Shown piece after piece: positions 20,507 through 30,084 of a stretch of DNA of 45,038 nt (the first letter of the stretch is position 1; every line of letters begins with the position of its first letter). The stretch is from Streptosporangiaceae bacterium (lineage in GTDB: Bacteria; Actinomycetota; Actinomycetes; Streptosporangiales; Streptosporangiaceae): positions 1-45,038 of the forward strand of contig JAOPYH010000318.1 of NCBI GenBank assembly GCA_025964715.1, in the 5' to 3' direction. A program made the translations under genes and the position numbers. Under the pieces are notes generated by a model. It was given only the letters and a program-made list of their open reading frames with translations. It was not told the DNA's origin and did not search any database.

Positions 20507-22297
20507 TCAGCAGGGGATGGCCGGGTTCTCGTGTCCATCGAGCTCGTAGGCGGTGTGGATCAGCGGCACGTGGCTGAACGCCTGGGGGAAGTTGCCGACC
20601 AGCCGGCGCGTCCGCGGGTCGTACTCCTCCGCCAGCAGCCCCACGTCGTTGCGCAACGACAGGAGCCGCTCGAACAGGTCACGCGCCCCTTCGAGGTCAC
20701 CGATGAGACGCAGCGCGTCGGCCAGCCAGAACGAGCAGGCCAGGAAGGCCCCCTCCTCGCCGGCCAGCCCGTCGTCCGACTCGCCCTTGTGGGTCGGGTA
20801 GCGCCGGACGAAGCCGTCAGCGGCGAGCTCGCGCTGCACGGCGCGTACGGTCCCGACCACGCGGGGGTCCCGCGGGGACAGGAAGCCGACCTGCGGAATG
20901 AGGAGAAGGGAGGCATCGAGGTCCGCGGAGCCGTAGGTCTGGGTGAAGGTGCCGCGTTCGGCGTCGAAGCCCTGCTGGCACACCTCCTGGTGGATCCGGT
21001 CGCGGATCTTCCGCCAGTGATGGACGGGTCCGGGCCGGCCGAACTCCTCCACAGTCCGCACCGCCCGGTCGAACGCGACCCAGCACATCACCTTGGAGTG
21101 CACGAAGTGACGGCGTTCGGCGCGGATCTCCCACAGCCCCTCGTCCGGCTCCGTCCAGCGCCGCTCCAGCATCCGTAGCAGCGCGCGCTGCATCGACCAC
21201 ACATGCTCGCCCGGCTCCAGCCCGGCGCGCGTCGCCAGATAGATGGAGTTCATGACCTCCCCGGGCACGTCGAGCTGGAACTGGCCGACCGCGGCGTTGC
21301 CGACCCGGACCGGTCGTGCGCCCTGGTAGCCGCTCAGCCACTCGATCTCCCATTCCGGCAGCCGCCGTTCGCCGGCGACGCCGTACATGATCTGGATCTT
21401 GTCCGGGCTCCCCGCCACCGCGCGCAGCAGCCACTCGTGCCATGCGCCGGCCTCACCAGTGAAGCCGCTGCGCAGCAGCGCCTCCAGGGTCATCGTGGCG
21501 TCACGCAGCCAGCAGTAGCGGTAGTCCCAGTTCCGGATCCCGCCGAGCGTCTCCGGCAGGGACGTGGTCGGGGCCGCCACGATCCCGCCGGTGGGGGCGT
21601 AGGTGAGCGCCTTCAAGGTGATCAGTGAGCGGGCGACGGCGTCGCGGTAGACGCCGTCGTAGGTGAACGACCGCATCCATTCATCCCAGAGCTCCTGGGT
21701 CTGCTCGAGGGCGACATGCGGGTCGACCGGCTTGGGCGGGGGCAGGTGTGAGGCATGCCAGGTGAGGACGAAGGGGATCCGCTCGCCCTGCTCGACGGTG
21801 AAGTCCGCCTCGTGCGCGAAGTTCTCACCCTTGTGCGGGACCTCGCTGCGCAGCCAGACGGCGTCGGGGCCGGCGAGGCCGACCACCTGCCCGTCGGTCC
21901 TGCGCATCCAGGGGATCATGTTGCCGTAGTCGAACCGGATCCGCAGCTCGGCGTGCATCGGAACGGAGCCGCTGAGGCCCTCCACGATGCGCACGACGTC
22001 CGGCGCCTCACCGCGGTGGGGCATGAAGTCGATGATCCGCACGGTCCCGGTGGGGGTGTCCCACTCGGTCTCCAGGATCAGCGTGTCCTTCCGGTACCGG
22101 CGGCGGGTCGCGTAGCGGTCCCCTTCGACCGGAGCGATCCGCCAGTGCCCGTTGTCCTCGTCGCCGAGAAGTGCCGCGAAGCACGCGGCCGAGTCGAATC
22201 TCGGGAGGCACAGCCAGTCGACGGATCCGTCCCGGCTGACCAGCGCCGCACTCTGCATGTCGCCGATCAGCGCGTAATCCTCGATCCGTCCCGGCAC
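20507..22297 (-). CDS. Glycoside hydrolase family 15 protein (glucoamylase/trehalase-like)
   Basis: 596 residues. An N-terminal beta-rich domain (IEDYALIGDMQSAALVSRDG, SVDWLCLPRFDSAACF) precedes the (alpha/alpha)6 barrel. RNWDYRYCWLRDATMTLEAL is typical of this family; the candidate general acid is the glutamate in DEGLWEIR and the candidate base the glutamate in LLAEEYDP. Actinobacterial members of this architecture include trehalases and alpha-glucan hydrolases; which activity applies is not decidable here. No signal peptide, so it is cytoplasmic. It converges on the 291-residue gene with only 15 bp between stops. Confidence 0.9.
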   Translation of the reverse strand: MPGRIEDYALIGDMQSAALVSRDGSVDWLCLPRFDSAACFAALLGDEDNGHWRIAPVEGDRYATRRRYRKDTLILETEWDTPTGTVRIIDFMPHRGEAPDVVRIVEGLSGSVPMHAELRIRFDYGNMIPWMRRTDGQVVGLAGPDAVWLRSEVPHKGENFAHEADFTVEQGERIPFVLTWHASHLPPPKPVDPHVALEQTQELWDEWMRSFTYDGVYRDAVARSLITLKALTYAPTGGIVAAPTTSLPETLGGIRNWDYRYCWLRDATMTLEALLRSGFTGEAGAWHEWLLRAVAGSPDKIQIMYGVAGERRLPEWEIEWLSGYQGARPVRVGNAAVGQFQLDVPGEVMNSIYLATRAGLEPGEHVWSMQRALLRMLERRWTEPDEGLWEIRAERRHFVHSKVMCWVAFDRAVRTVEEFGRPGPVHHWRKIRDRIHQEVCQQGFDAERGTFTQTYGSADLDASLLLIPQVGFLSPRDPRVVGTVRAVQRELAADGFVRRYPTHKGESDDGLAGEEGAFLACSFWLADALRLIGDLEGARDLFERLLSLRNDVGLLAEEYDPRTRRLVGNFPQAFSHVPLIHTAYELDGHENPAIPC

Positions 22298-22341
22298 TCT
22301 CGCCTCCAGATTCGTCCGCCCGTAGTGACCTCTAAAGCCCG

Positions 22342-22368
22342 CGCAGGGTGATTAACGTATCCCCTGCG
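22342..22368. promoter_or_regulatory. Inverted repeat in the GH15/CBS intergenic region
   Basis: cgcaggg and ccctgcg (7 bp each) flank a relatively AT-rich 13-bp spacer, tgattaacgtatc. It sits 45 bp before the GH15 start on the minus strand, where an operator or core promoter would be. No regulator is suggested by neighbours. Confidence 0.35.
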
Positions 22369-22518
22369 TTGCGGCCCCTCCGCCCGGCCCCGGACCGGCG
22401 GAGCGCGCGCCAGCGACATGGAGGGCAAAGCCTTGCCCGGAACCCTTTTCACGAGAGCAGGAGCATGCGAGCTTTGGCGAAAGGAAGAGCTAGCACCCAT
22501 CCGCCGGGAGTGGAGTCC

Positions 22519-22956
22519 ATGCGCATACGTGACGTTCTGCGGGTCAAGGGAAACGCCGTCGCAACGGTCCGGCCGGAGGCCACCGTCCGCGAGCTGGTCG
22601 AAGCGCTGGCAGAGCGAAACATCGGGGCCCTGGTCGTCTCCACGGACGGGGAGACCATCGCGGGCATCGTCTCCGAGCGCGACGTCGTACGGCGGATGCG
22701 GGACCGGGGGGCCGCGCTGCTGGACGACCGCGTCAGCGACATCATGACGGCGAACGTCCGCACCTGCGGTCTGGACGACAGGGTCGAAGGCTTGCGCGGC
22801 ATCATGACGGAACACCGCATCCGCCACCTGCCAGTGGTCAAGGACGACCGGCTCCAGGGGATCGTGAGCATCGGCGACGTCGTCAAGAGCGCCATAGAGG
22901 AGCTGGAGACCGAGCGGCAGCACCTGGTCGGCTACATCCAGACCGCTCAGACGTAG
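22519..22956 (+). CDS. CBS domain pair protein
   Basis: 145 residues from the ATG at 22519 with gggag 8 nt upstream. Two CBS motifs fill the protein (about 8-62 and 72-128): IGALVVSTDGETIAGIVSERDVVRRM and IRHLPVVKDDRLQGIVSIGDVVKS. Stand-alone CBS pairs bind adenine nucleotides and act as energy sensors or bind to other proteins; actinobacterial relatives are often stress- or dormancy-linked. The target is unknown. Confidence 0.88.
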   Translation: MRIRDVLRVKGNAVATVRPEATVRELVEALAERNIGALVVSTDGETIAGIVSERDVVRRMRDRGAALLDDRVSDIMTANVRTCGLDDRVEGLRGIMTEHRIRHLPVVKDDRLQGIVSIGDVVKSAIEELETERQHLVGYIQTAQT

Positions 22957-23071
22957 GTGGGCAGCGGCCGCGGCGGCGGGTCGGTGACCACGCCGCGATA
23001 GCCGCCTCCCGGAGCGGCGCGAGCCCGGCCGCCTCGTACCCAGGCCCGGTGCTGTAGGCCGGCAGCTCGGC
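22946..23071 (-). pseudogene. Remnant of a MocR/PdxR-type regulator (YczR-like)
   Basis: On the minus strand the frame reads ELPAYSTGPGYEAAGLAPLREA, closely like the start of the aminotransferase-like domain of MocR regulators, where Y.G.GY..AGL..LREAIA is usual. Right after LREA an extra residue and then AAWSPTRRRG suggest a frame disturbance. Neither the HTH domain nor the rest of the aminotransferase domain is present. It lies next to a YczE-like fragment of opposite orientation. Judged by eye. Confidence 0.4.
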
Positions 23072-23131
23072 CGGCCTCCTGCTGGAACGCGCCGGGCGCA
23101 CCCCGGGCCGCGGCGGCGAGGTCGATGGCGT

Positions 23132-23206
23132 GCTGTCGGCACCTGGATCGTCATCGCCGGCTGCCTGGTCATGCTGCTGTGGATCCCGCTGCGGCAGCGT
23201 CCGGGA
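23132..23206 (+). pseudogene. Fragment of a YczE-like membrane protein
   Basis: The frame AVGTWIVIAGCLVMLLWIPL followed by RQRPG matches the internal LWIPLRQRPG motif I associate with YczE-family membrane proteins. No start or earlier helices precede it, and after RQRPG the frame runs through Pro/Glu/Arg-rich non-membrane sequence to a stop at 23278, overlapping the POT start. It therefore looks like an internal piece left by deletion. Confidence 0.4.
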
Positions 23207-23274
23207 CCGGCCCCGGAGCACCCCTCGCCCGAGCCCGCGAGGGAGGCGCGCCTCATCCGGGGAAGGGGACCCTT

Positions 23275-24765
23275 GTGACCACGCGGCCCGGCGACATCCG
23301 ACCGTACGGACGCACGTTCTTCGGGCATCCTCGCGGCCTCGCCACGCTGTTCATGACCGAGATGTGGGAACGCTTCAGCTACTACGGGATGCGCGCGATC
23401 CTCGTGCTGTTCCTGGCGGCGCCGGCCACCACCGGGGGCCTCGGACTGCCGCAGGGCACCGCCAAGGCCCTCGTCGGTGTCTACATGGCCGCCGTCTACC
23501 TCGTCGCGCTCCCTGGCGGGTGGCTCGCGGACCGCGTGCTCGGGTCCCGCCGGGCGGTCCTCCTCGGCGGCGTGATCATCATGCTGGGGCACATCGCCAT
23601 GGCCATCCCGGGTGGCCCGGGGACCGTCTACACCGGCCTGACATTGATCATCGTCGGCACCGGGCTGCTCAAGCCCAACATCGCCTCCCTGGTCGGGCGT
23701 CTCTACAGAGCCGATGAGGACGCCCGCCGCGACGCGGGCTTCTCGCTGTTCTACATGGGCATCAACCTCGGCGCGCTACTCGGGCCGTTCATCGCGGGGA
23801 CGCTGGCCCAGAAGGTCAGCTGGCACCTGGGCTTCGGGGCGGCGGCCGTGGGCATGGCGGCCGGCCTGATCCAGTACGTGATCGGCCAGCGGTATCTCAA
23901 GGACGGCGGACCGCCGCACCGGCTGACACCGGAGGAGCGGCGGCACTTCGCCAGGTGGGGGACGATCGGCCTCCTCGGGGCGGTGGCCTGCGTCGCCCTC
24001 GCCGCCATGACCGGCGTGCTCTCGCTGGACGCCCTGACCTGGGCGCTCACCGTGATCTCCATCCTTGTCGCGGTCGGCTACTTCGCGTTCATGTTCTACG
24101 GCAGTCATGAGATAGCTCCGCAGGAGCGGTCACGGCTGAGGGCCTACGTCTGGCTGTTCGCCTCCGCGGCCGTCTTCCAGATGATTTACGACCAGGGCGC
24201 CACGGAGCTGTCGGTCTTCGCCAGCGAGCAGACGGACCTGTCCGTCGGCGGCTGGCTGATGCCGTCGAGCTGGCTCCAGTCGGTCAACCCGGTCATGGTC
24301 CTCCTGCTGGCTCCGGCCTTCGCGGCGCTGTGGGTCCGGAGCGGCCACCGGATCAGCACCCCCGTGAAGTTCGCCCTCGGCCTGGCGCTGGCCGGGGTCT
24401 CCTTCCTGGTGATGTCGCTGGCCGCGGCGGGCGCCTCCGGGGGCGCCAGGGTCTCGGTGGGGTGGCTGCTCCTCACCTACCTCGTCCAGACGGCCGGGGA
24501 GCTGTGCTTGAGCCCTGTGGGCCTGTCGGTCACGGCCAAGCTGGCCCCGGCCGCCTTCGCCGGCCAGATGATGGGCGTGTGGTACCTCGCCACCTCGGTC
24601 GGCGACGCCATCGGTGGTCAGCTGACCCGGCTGTCGGGCACCGCGCTGTCCCAGCCGGCCTACTTCCTGTCCCTGGCGCTGATCGCGCTCACCGCCGCGG
24701 GCCTGCTGGTGCTCTTCGCCCCGGCACTGCGGGGGCTGATGGGCGAGCACCGCAGGCCCGTCTAG
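23275..24765 (+). CDS. POT/PTR family proton-dependent peptide transporter
   Basis: 496 residues from GTG at 23275 (ggggaagggg upstream); the longer frame to 23125 has no protein-like content. About 14 hydrophobic segments. The family motif MTEMWERFSYYGMRAIL lies near residue 28, the GGWLADRVLGSRRAVLLGG loop near 85, and LFYMGINLGALLGPFIAG near 155. POT transporters take up di- and tripeptides with protons. The stop and that of the convergent propionyl-CoA synthetase gene share one CTAG, so the genes overlap by 3 bases. Confidence 0.92.
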   Translation: MTTRPGDIRPYGRTFFGHPRGLATLFMTEMWERFSYYGMRAILVLFLAAPATTGGLGLPQGTAKALVGVYMAAVYLVALPGGWLADRVLGSRRAVLLGGVIIMLGHIAMAIPGGPGTVYTGLTLIIVGTGLLKPNIASLVGRLYRADEDARRDAGFSLFYMGINLGALLGPFIAGTLAQKVSWHLGFGAAAVGMAAGLIQYVIGQRYLKDGGPPHRLTPEERRHFARWGTIGLLGAVACVALAAMTGVLSLDALTWALTVISILVAVGYFAFMFYGSHEIAPQERSRLRAYVWLFASAAVFQMIYDQGATELSVFASEQTDLSVGGWLMPSSWLQSVNPVMVLLLAPAFAALWVRSGHRISTPVKFALGLALAGVSFLVMSLAAAGASGGARVSVGWLLLTYLVQTAGELCLSPVGLSVTAKLAPAAFAGQMMGVWYLATSVGDAIGGQLTRLSGTALSQPAYFLSLALIALTAAGLLVLFAPALRGLMGEHRRPV

Positions 24766-26669
24766 GCGGGGGCGGACGGCCCGCGAAGGATGGGCCGGAG
24801 CCGGTCCAGAACCGCGGGGTCCTCGATCGTCGGCGGCACCGGTGTCTCATGGCCGTCCGCGAGCCCCCGCATGGTCGCGCGGAGGATCTTGCCGGACCGC
24901 GTCTTCGGCAGGGCCGGCACGACCGACACCTCCTTGAACGACGCCACCGGGCCCACCTGCCGTCGCACCGCGGCCGCGAGTTCGGCGCTGAGCCGGCCGG
25001 CGTCGATGTCGGCTCCGCTCTTGAGCACGACGAAGCCGCGCGGCACCTGGCCCTTGAGATCGTCGTGCACGCCGATGACCGCGCACTCGGCCACCGCCGG
25101 GTGCGCCGCGATGACCTCCTCCATCGTCCCCGTGGACAACCGGTGGCCGGCCACATTGATCACATCGTCCGTGCGGCCCATCACCCAGACGTAGCCGTCC
25201 TCATCGATGTGACCGCCGTCCCCGGTGAGGTAGTGCCCCGGATAGCGCGAGAGGTAGGACTCGACGAAGCGCTCGTCGTCCTGCCACAGCGTGGGGAGCG
25301 TGCCGGGTGGCATCGGGAGCCGGATCACGATGTCGCCGTCGTCGCCGGGAGCGGCCTCGCGGCCGTCCGGCGTGACCACCCGTACGTCGTATCCGGGCAC
25401 CGGGACGGTGGGGGATCCCGGCTTCAAGGGCAGGTGCTCGAGCCCGCGCGGGTTGGCGACGATCGGCCAGCCCGTCTCGGTCTGCCACCAGTGGTCGATG
25501 ACCGGCCGGTCCAGCACGTGGGAGGCCCACCGGTAGGTGTCGGGGTCGAGCCGCTCGCCGGCCAGGAACAGGGTCTCCAGGGCGGACAGGTCGTGAGCGG
25601 CCATGAGCTTGGCCTCGGGGTCCTCCTTCTTGATGGCACGGATCGCCGTCGGCGCGGTGAACATGGCCTTGACCCGGTGTTCGGCGGCCACCCGCCAGAA
25701 CGCGCCCGCGTCCGGCGTGCCGACGGGTTTCCCCTCGTAGAGCACGGTGGTGCAGCCGGTCAGCAGTGGCGCGTAGACGATGTAGGAGTGGCCGACGACC
25801 CAGCCGACGTCCGAGGCGGTCCAGAACACGTCGCCGGGTCCGACCCCGTAGATGTTCTCCATGGACCAGCGGAGCGCGACCGCGTGGCCGCCGTTGTCGC
25901 GGACCACGCCCTTCGGCCGCCCGGTGGTGCCGGAGGTGTAGAGGATGTAGAGCGGGTCGGTGGCCGCGACCGGGACGCACTCCGCCGGGCGGCCCCGCGC
26001 CACGGCCTCGTCCCATTCGACGTCGCGTGGCCGGATCAGGTCGGCGCGGGCACCCGGCTCCGGCGCCTCCGGCCGTTGCAGGATGACGCAGTGGCCCACC
26101 TGGTGCGATGCCAGCTCGAGCGCCGCGTCGAGCATCGGTTTGTACGGCAGGACCCGTGCCCCCTCGACCCCGCAGGACGCCGAGACGATGACCTTCGGCC
26201 GTGCGTCCTCGACCCGTACGGCCAGCTCCTTCGGGGCGAACCCGCCGAAGACCACCGAGTGCACGGCGCCGAGGCGGGCGCAGGCGAGCATGGCGACCAC
26301 GGCCCGCGGGACCATCGGCATATAGATGATCACGCGGTCGCCGCGGTCCACGCCCAGCGCGCGGAGCGCGCCGGCGAAGGCCGCGACCTCGCGCGTCAGC
26401 TCGCGGTAGGTGTACGACCGGCCGGTGCCCGTCACCGGGCTGTCGTAGATGAGCGCGACCCGGTCGCCGTTCCCCTCGTCCACATGGCGGTCGAGCGCGT
26501 TCTCGCAGGTGTTCAGCTCACCGCCGGTGAACCAGCGGTGGAATGGCGGCGCCCCGTCGTCGAGCACGCGGTCGGGCGGCGTCGACCAGCGGATGTCGCG
26601 CGCCGCCAGTCCCCAGAAGCGGGTCGGGTCGGTGATGCTCCGTTCGTAGGTGGCCCTGTAGGCGCCCAT
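24762..26669 (-). CDS. prpE: Propionyl-CoA synthetase-type acyl-CoA synthetase
   Basis: 635 residues from the ATG at 26669, preceded by GGAGGAGGG on its strand; the frame runs 40 codons further but without support. ANL superfamily: TSGTTGRPKGV phosphate loop, WWQTETGWP motif, YLTGDGGHIDEDGYVWVMGRTDDVINVAGHR hinge region in two parts, and catalytic K594 in TRSGKILR, the site of regulatory acetylation in this family. The N-terminal FWGLAARDIRW and PPFHRWFTGGELNTC blocks fit PrpE better than acetyl-CoA synthetase. It activates propionate (ATP + propionate + CoA). An imperfect palindrome gtgacc-gagcg-ggtcac lies at 26685-26701, just before the ribosome site. Confidence 0.88.
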   Translation of the reverse strand: MGAYRATYERSITDPTRFWGLAARDIRWSTPPDRVLDDGAPPFHRWFTGGELNTCENALDRHVDEGNGDRVALIYDSPVTGTGRSYTYRELTREVAAFAGALRALGVDRGDRVIIYMPMVPRAVVAMLACARLGAVHSVVFGGFAPKELAVRVEDARPKVIVSASCGVEGARVLPYKPMLDAALELASHQVGHCVILQRPEAPEPGARADLIRPRDVEWDEAVARGRPAECVPVAATDPLYILYTSGTTGRPKGVVRDNGGHAVALRWSMENIYGVGPGDVFWTASDVGWVVGHSYIVYAPLLTGCTTVLYEGKPVGTPDAGAFWRVAAEHRVKAMFTAPTAIRAIKKEDPEAKLMAAHDLSALETLFLAGERLDPDTYRWASHVLDRPVIDHWWQTETGWPIVANPRGLEHLPLKPGSPTVPVPGYDVRVVTPDGREAAPGDDGDIVIRLPMPPGTLPTLWQDDERFVESYLSRYPGHYLTGDGGHIDEDGYVWVMGRTDDVINVAGHRLSTGTMEEVIAAHPAVAECAVIGVHDDLKGQVPRGFVVLKSGADIDAGRLSAELAAAVRRQVGPVASFKEVSVVPALPKTRSGKILRATMRGLADGHETPVPPTIEDPAVLDRLRPILRGPSAPA

Positions 26670-26928
26670 CTGCCCTCCTCCGTGGTGACCGAGCGGGTCA
26701 CACCTTCCTATGGGGCGATCTCCAGGCCGATTCGTCAAGGTCCGCGCCGGCTTCCTTAAATCAGTTGCCGGGTCGATGGCGACCGGCACGTATATCGTCC
26801 GCGGCCTTGGTAACGGCCACGCCTACAACTCACGGAGCCGGGCGCAGGATGCGCGGCCGGCCTCTATGTCCCCACGGGACCGTTCGGGCACACTGGAGCC
26901 GACTCGGCCCTGAGGGGGAGGTGCGCGG

Positions 26929-29328
26929 ATGACGTCCGTCAGCTCACGACCGGAGCCGGCCGGTGCCCCGGACAAGGTGGAGCGACGCCGGGTGACGGTC
27001 GAGGGCGTCGTACAGGGGGTGGGGTTCCGGCCCTTCGTCCACCGGCTCGCGACCGAACTCGGGGTCGCGGGATTCGTCGGCAACGACTCCGGCTCGGTGT
27101 TCATCGAGATCGAGGGCGCGCGCAGGACGGTGGAGACGTTCCTGCGCCGGCTGCGTACCGACGCGCCCCCCCTGTCCCAGATCAGTGAGGTACGGGCGGA
27201 GCCGATGGCGCGGGCCGACGGCGAGGGGGCCTTCCGCATCGTGTCGAGCCGCGTCGCTCCCGGCGCCCGTACCCTCGTGCCGCCGGACGTGGCGGTGTGC
27301 GCCGACTGCCTGCGCGAGCTGTTCGACCCCGGTGACCGGCGGTACCGTCACCCGTTCATAACCTGCACGAACTGCGGCCCGAGGTTCTCGATCATCCGGT
27401 CCCTGCCCTACGACCGGCCCGCGACCACGATGGCCGGCTTCCCCATGTGCGCTGCCTGTGCCGCCGAGTATCACGATCCCGGGGACCGCCGCTTCCACGC
27501 CCAGCCGCTGTGCTGCCACGGGTGCGGCCCGCGCCTGACGTTCACCCGCGCGCAGGCCGCGGTGACCGGTTCCGACACCGCGCTTTCGGCGGCGCAACGG
27601 GCGCTCGCCGACGGGCTGGTCGTGGCGGTGAAGGGCATTGGGGGCTACCACCTCGCCTGCCGCGCCGACAGCCCCGCCGCGGTGCGGCGGTTGCGGGAGC
27701 GCAAGGCGCGCGGCGGCAAGGCCTTCGCGGTCATGGCGCGTGACCTCGCCACGGCGCATCGGCTGGCCGAGGTCGACGAGGCCGAGGCCGCGGTGCTGCT
27801 CGGCTCCGCGCGGCCGGTCGTGCTGCTGCGCCGGCGGCCGGGCGCACCGGTCGCGGCGGAGGACGTGGCGCCCGGTAACCCGTTGCTCGGGGTCATGCTG
27901 CCCTACTCGCCGCTGCACCACCTGCTGTTCGCACCCATCCCCGGAGGTACGGCTCGGCCGCCCGAGGTGCTCGTGATGACGAGCGCCAACCTGTCCGAGG
28001 AGCCGATCTGCTTCGACGACCAGGACGCGCGGGACCGGCTGCCGCTGCTGGCCGACGCCGTGCTGGCCCACGACCGGCCTATCCACGTGCCGTGCGACGA
28101 CTCGGTCGTGCGGGTCGTCGACGGGCGGGAGTTGCCGATCCGGCGCTCGCGCGGCTATGCCCCGCTGCCCGTACGGCTTCCGGCCGCCGCCGAGCCCATC
28201 CTCGCGGTCGGCGGGGAGCTCAAGAACACCTTCTGCGTCACGGAGGGACACCACGCCTTCTGCTCCGCACACGTCGGGGACATGGGAAACCTCGAGACGC
28301 TGCGGGCCTTCGAGCGCTCCGCCGCCCAGCTCGCGACCCTCTGCGGATCCCGCCCCGTAAGGCTCGCGGCGGACGCCCACCCGGGCTATCTCACCCGCCG
28401 CTGGGCGGAGGACCACGCCGCCGACCGGCCGCTGCATCTCGTGCAGCATCACCACGCGCACGTCGCCTCGCTGCTGGCCGAGCACGGCCGGCTCGGCGAG
28501 CCGATCGTGGGGGTCGCCTTCGACGGGACCGGCTATGGCCTCGACGCCGCCGTTTGGGGCGGCGAGGTGCTGTTGCTCGGGCGTGACAGCCATCGCTTCA
28601 CCAGGGCCGGCCATCTGCGTACGGTGCCGCTGCCGGGCGGGGACGCCGGGGTGCGCAACCCATGCCGCATGGCGCTGTCGCATCTCGCCGCCGCGGACGT
28701 GCCCTGGGACCCCGATCTGCCACCGGTGGCCGCCTGCTCGCCGGCGGAGCTGAGGGCGCTGCGGTCCCAGCTGCGCAGCAGGCTCGGCTGCGTGGACTGC
28801 ACGAGCATGGGTCGGCTGTTCGACGCCGTCTCCTCGTTGCTCGGCGTCCGGCATCGCATCGGCTATGAGGGGCAGGCGGCGATCGAGCTGGAGGTCCTCG
28901 CCGCCGGCGCCGGGGGCACGCCGCCGGCCCTGCGGCTGACCGTGGGCACTGACGGAGTGATGGATCCGCGTCCCATGCTGCGCGGTCTCATCGCGGGCCT
29001 GCGCGCCGGCACGCCGGTGGCGGACCTCGCGGCGGGCTTCCATGAGGCGGTGGCGGTCGCGGTGGCCGAGACCGTGACGTCGGCGGGCCGGCGGGCGGGC
29101 GTACGGCTCGCCGGGCTCACCGGCGGGGTCTTCCAGAACGTGCTGTTGCTGCGCGCCTGCCGTGACCGGCTGCGGGAGGCCGGCTTCGAGGTGCTGATCC
29201 ATCGGGTCGTACCACCTAATGACGGCGGTTTGGCTCTCGGGCAGGCCGCGGTGGCCGCTTTGCAGGCAAATGATCAAAGAATTGTGGACAGGCCGCAATT
29301 CCGGCCTGCCAATGATCCACAAACGTGA
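26929..29328 (+). CDS. hypF: HypF, carbamoyltransferase for hydrogenase maturation
   Basis: 799 residues, somewhat longer than the usual 750. Domains in order: acylphosphatase (about 20-110, [18 protein letters not shown]), two zinc fingers with cysteine pairs C124/C127, C146/C149, C174/C177 and C195-196/C199, a YrdC-like domain (about 205-395), and a Kae1-like domain with the metal-binding QHHHAH at 506-511. It makes carbamoyl-AMP from carbamoyl phosphate and transfers the carbamoyl group to the C-terminal cysteine of HypE, the source of the cyanide ligands. It is the first gene of the hydrogenase cluster and is divergent from prpE; the 259 bp between them are AT-richer (ttccttaaatcag, acgtatatcg) and should contain the promoter. 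Confidence 0.96.
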   Translation: MTSVSSRPEPAGAPDKVERRRVTVEGVVQGVGFRPFVHRLATELGVAGFVGNDSGSVFIEIEGARRTVETFLRRLRTDAPPLSQISEVRAEPMARADGEGAFRIVSSRVAPGARTLVPPDVAVCADCLRELFDPGDRRYRHPFITCTNCGPRFSIIRSLPYDRPATTMAGFPMCAACAAEYHDPGDRRFHAQPLCCHGCGPRLTFTRAQAAVTGSDTALSAAQRALADGLVVAVKGIGGYHLACRADSPAAVRRLRERKARGGKAFAVMARDLATAHRLAEVDEAEAAVLLGSARPVVLLRRRPGAPVAAEDVAPGNPLLGVMLPYSPLHHLLFAPIPGGTARPPEVLVMTSANLSEEPICFDDQDARDRLPLLADAVLAHDRPIHVPCDDSVVRVVDGRELPIRRSRGYAPLPVRLPAAAEPILAVGGELKNTFCVTEGHHAFCSAHVGDMGNLETLRAFERSAAQLATLCGSRPVRLAADAHPGYLTRRWAEDHAADRPLHLVQHHHAHVASLLAEHGRLGEPIVGVAFDGTGYGLDAAVWGGEVLLLGRDSHRFTRAGHLRTVPLPGGDAGVRNPCRMALSHLAAADVPWDPDLPPVAACSPAELRALRSQLRSRLGCVDCTSMGRLFDAVSSLLGVRHRIGYEGQAAIELEVLAAGAGGTPPALRLTVGTDGVMDPRPMLRGLIAGLRAGTPVADLAAGFHEAVAVAVAETVTSAGRRAGVRLAGLTGGVFQNVLLLRACRDRLREAGFEVLIHRVVPPNDGGLALGQAAVAALQANDQRIVDRPQFRPANDPQT

Positions 29329-29400
29329 TGGGCGGACGACTACGCTCTGTCGACCAATTCAGGGTCGTCCGTATCGCGGGGAGATTGTCTCTTTTGCCTC

Positions 29401-29429
29401 TTGCGGCCACCACGGAGCGGAGGTACGGT
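29401..29429 (+). promoter_or_regulatory. Candidate promoter before SIS protein 1
   Basis: TTGCGG (29401-29406), a 17-nt spacer and TACGGT (29424-29429), a fair match to actinomycete vegetative promoters. Transcription would start near 29436, 37 nt before the ATG at 29473. An 8-bp inverted repeat (cggacgac 29333-29340, gtcgtccg 29364-29371) lies just upstream. If real, it lets the structural genes be transcribed separately from hypF. Confidence 0.35.
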
Positions 29430-29472
29430 CTGTGAGTTATCCGGCACAAGTCGTCATCAGGGAAGTGATCCA

Positions 29473-30084
29473 ATGCCGTGGGCGCCCGGTCAGATGGCAC
29501 GAGTTCTAGCCCGAAGAGAGGCACCCGGGCGAGAGCTGGCGGACGCCGCTGAGGCGATCGCGGTGACCTGCCATTCGATGGCGGTCCGGTTCCATCGCGG
29601 TGGGCGGCTTTTCACCTTTGGCAATGGCGGCGCGGCCACCGATGCCCAGCACATAGCCGTCGAGTTCGTGCATCCCGTCATCATGGGCAAACGGGCGCTC
29701 CCGGCGCTGTCGCTGACCGGAGACGTCGCGACCCTCACCGGTGTGGGGGCGGCGTCCGGGTTCGGTGACGTCTTCGCCCACCAGCTCCACTACCTGGCGG
29801 AGGCGGCGGACATCGCCCTGGGCATCTCCCCGGACGGCCGGTGCGACAACGTGCTGAAGGGCCTGGAGACCGCGAAGGAGTCCGGCCTCCTGACCGTCGC
29901 GCTGCTCGGCGGCGACGGCGGCCGCATAGCCGGCAGCCCGGCCGTGGACCATGCCCTCGTGGTCCGATCCGATGATCACAAGGTCGTCAAGGAGGTGCAC
30001 GTCACCATGTACCACGTGCTTTGGGAACTGGTGCACGTGTTCTTCGAGCGGCCGAGCGTCCTCGCCACCGGTGCGGTCGCGTGA
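29473..30084 (+). CDS. SIS domain protein 1 (phosphoheptose isomerase-like), hydrogenase-linked
   Basis: 203 residues from ATG 29473 (ATG 29494 possible). Resembles GmhA, sedoheptulose-7-phosphate isomerase: GGRLFTFGNGGAATDAQH near residue 43, then a glutamate aligned with E. coli GmhA Glu65 (HIAVEF) and a histidine aligned with His180 (TMYHVLWEL). However, the phosphosugar-binding STSGNS loop is replaced by SPDGRCD, so phosphosugar binding in the usual way looks lost. It is coupled by GTGA to the HypC-like gene and sits inside a hydrogenase operon. SIS proteins near actinobacterial hydrogenases are known as neighbours, but I know of no established function. Confidence 0.8.
   Translation: MPWAPGQMARVLARREAPGRELADAAEAIAVTCHSMAVRFHRGGRLFTFGNGGAATDAQHIAVEFVHPVIMGKRALPALSLTGDVATLTGVGAASGFGDVFAHQLHYLAEAADIALGISPDGRCDNVLKGLETAKESGLLTVALLGGDGGRIAGSPAVDHALVVRSDDHKVVKEVHVTMYHVLWELVHVFFERPSVLATGAVA

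Noticed and set aside
24330..26759. 809-codon open frame on the plus strand
   Set aside because: Opposite to prpE, which has all motifs of its family; the plus frame has shadow composition.
26944..29322. 792-codon open frame on the minus strand
   Set aside because: Exactly opposite hypF; no recognisable domain.
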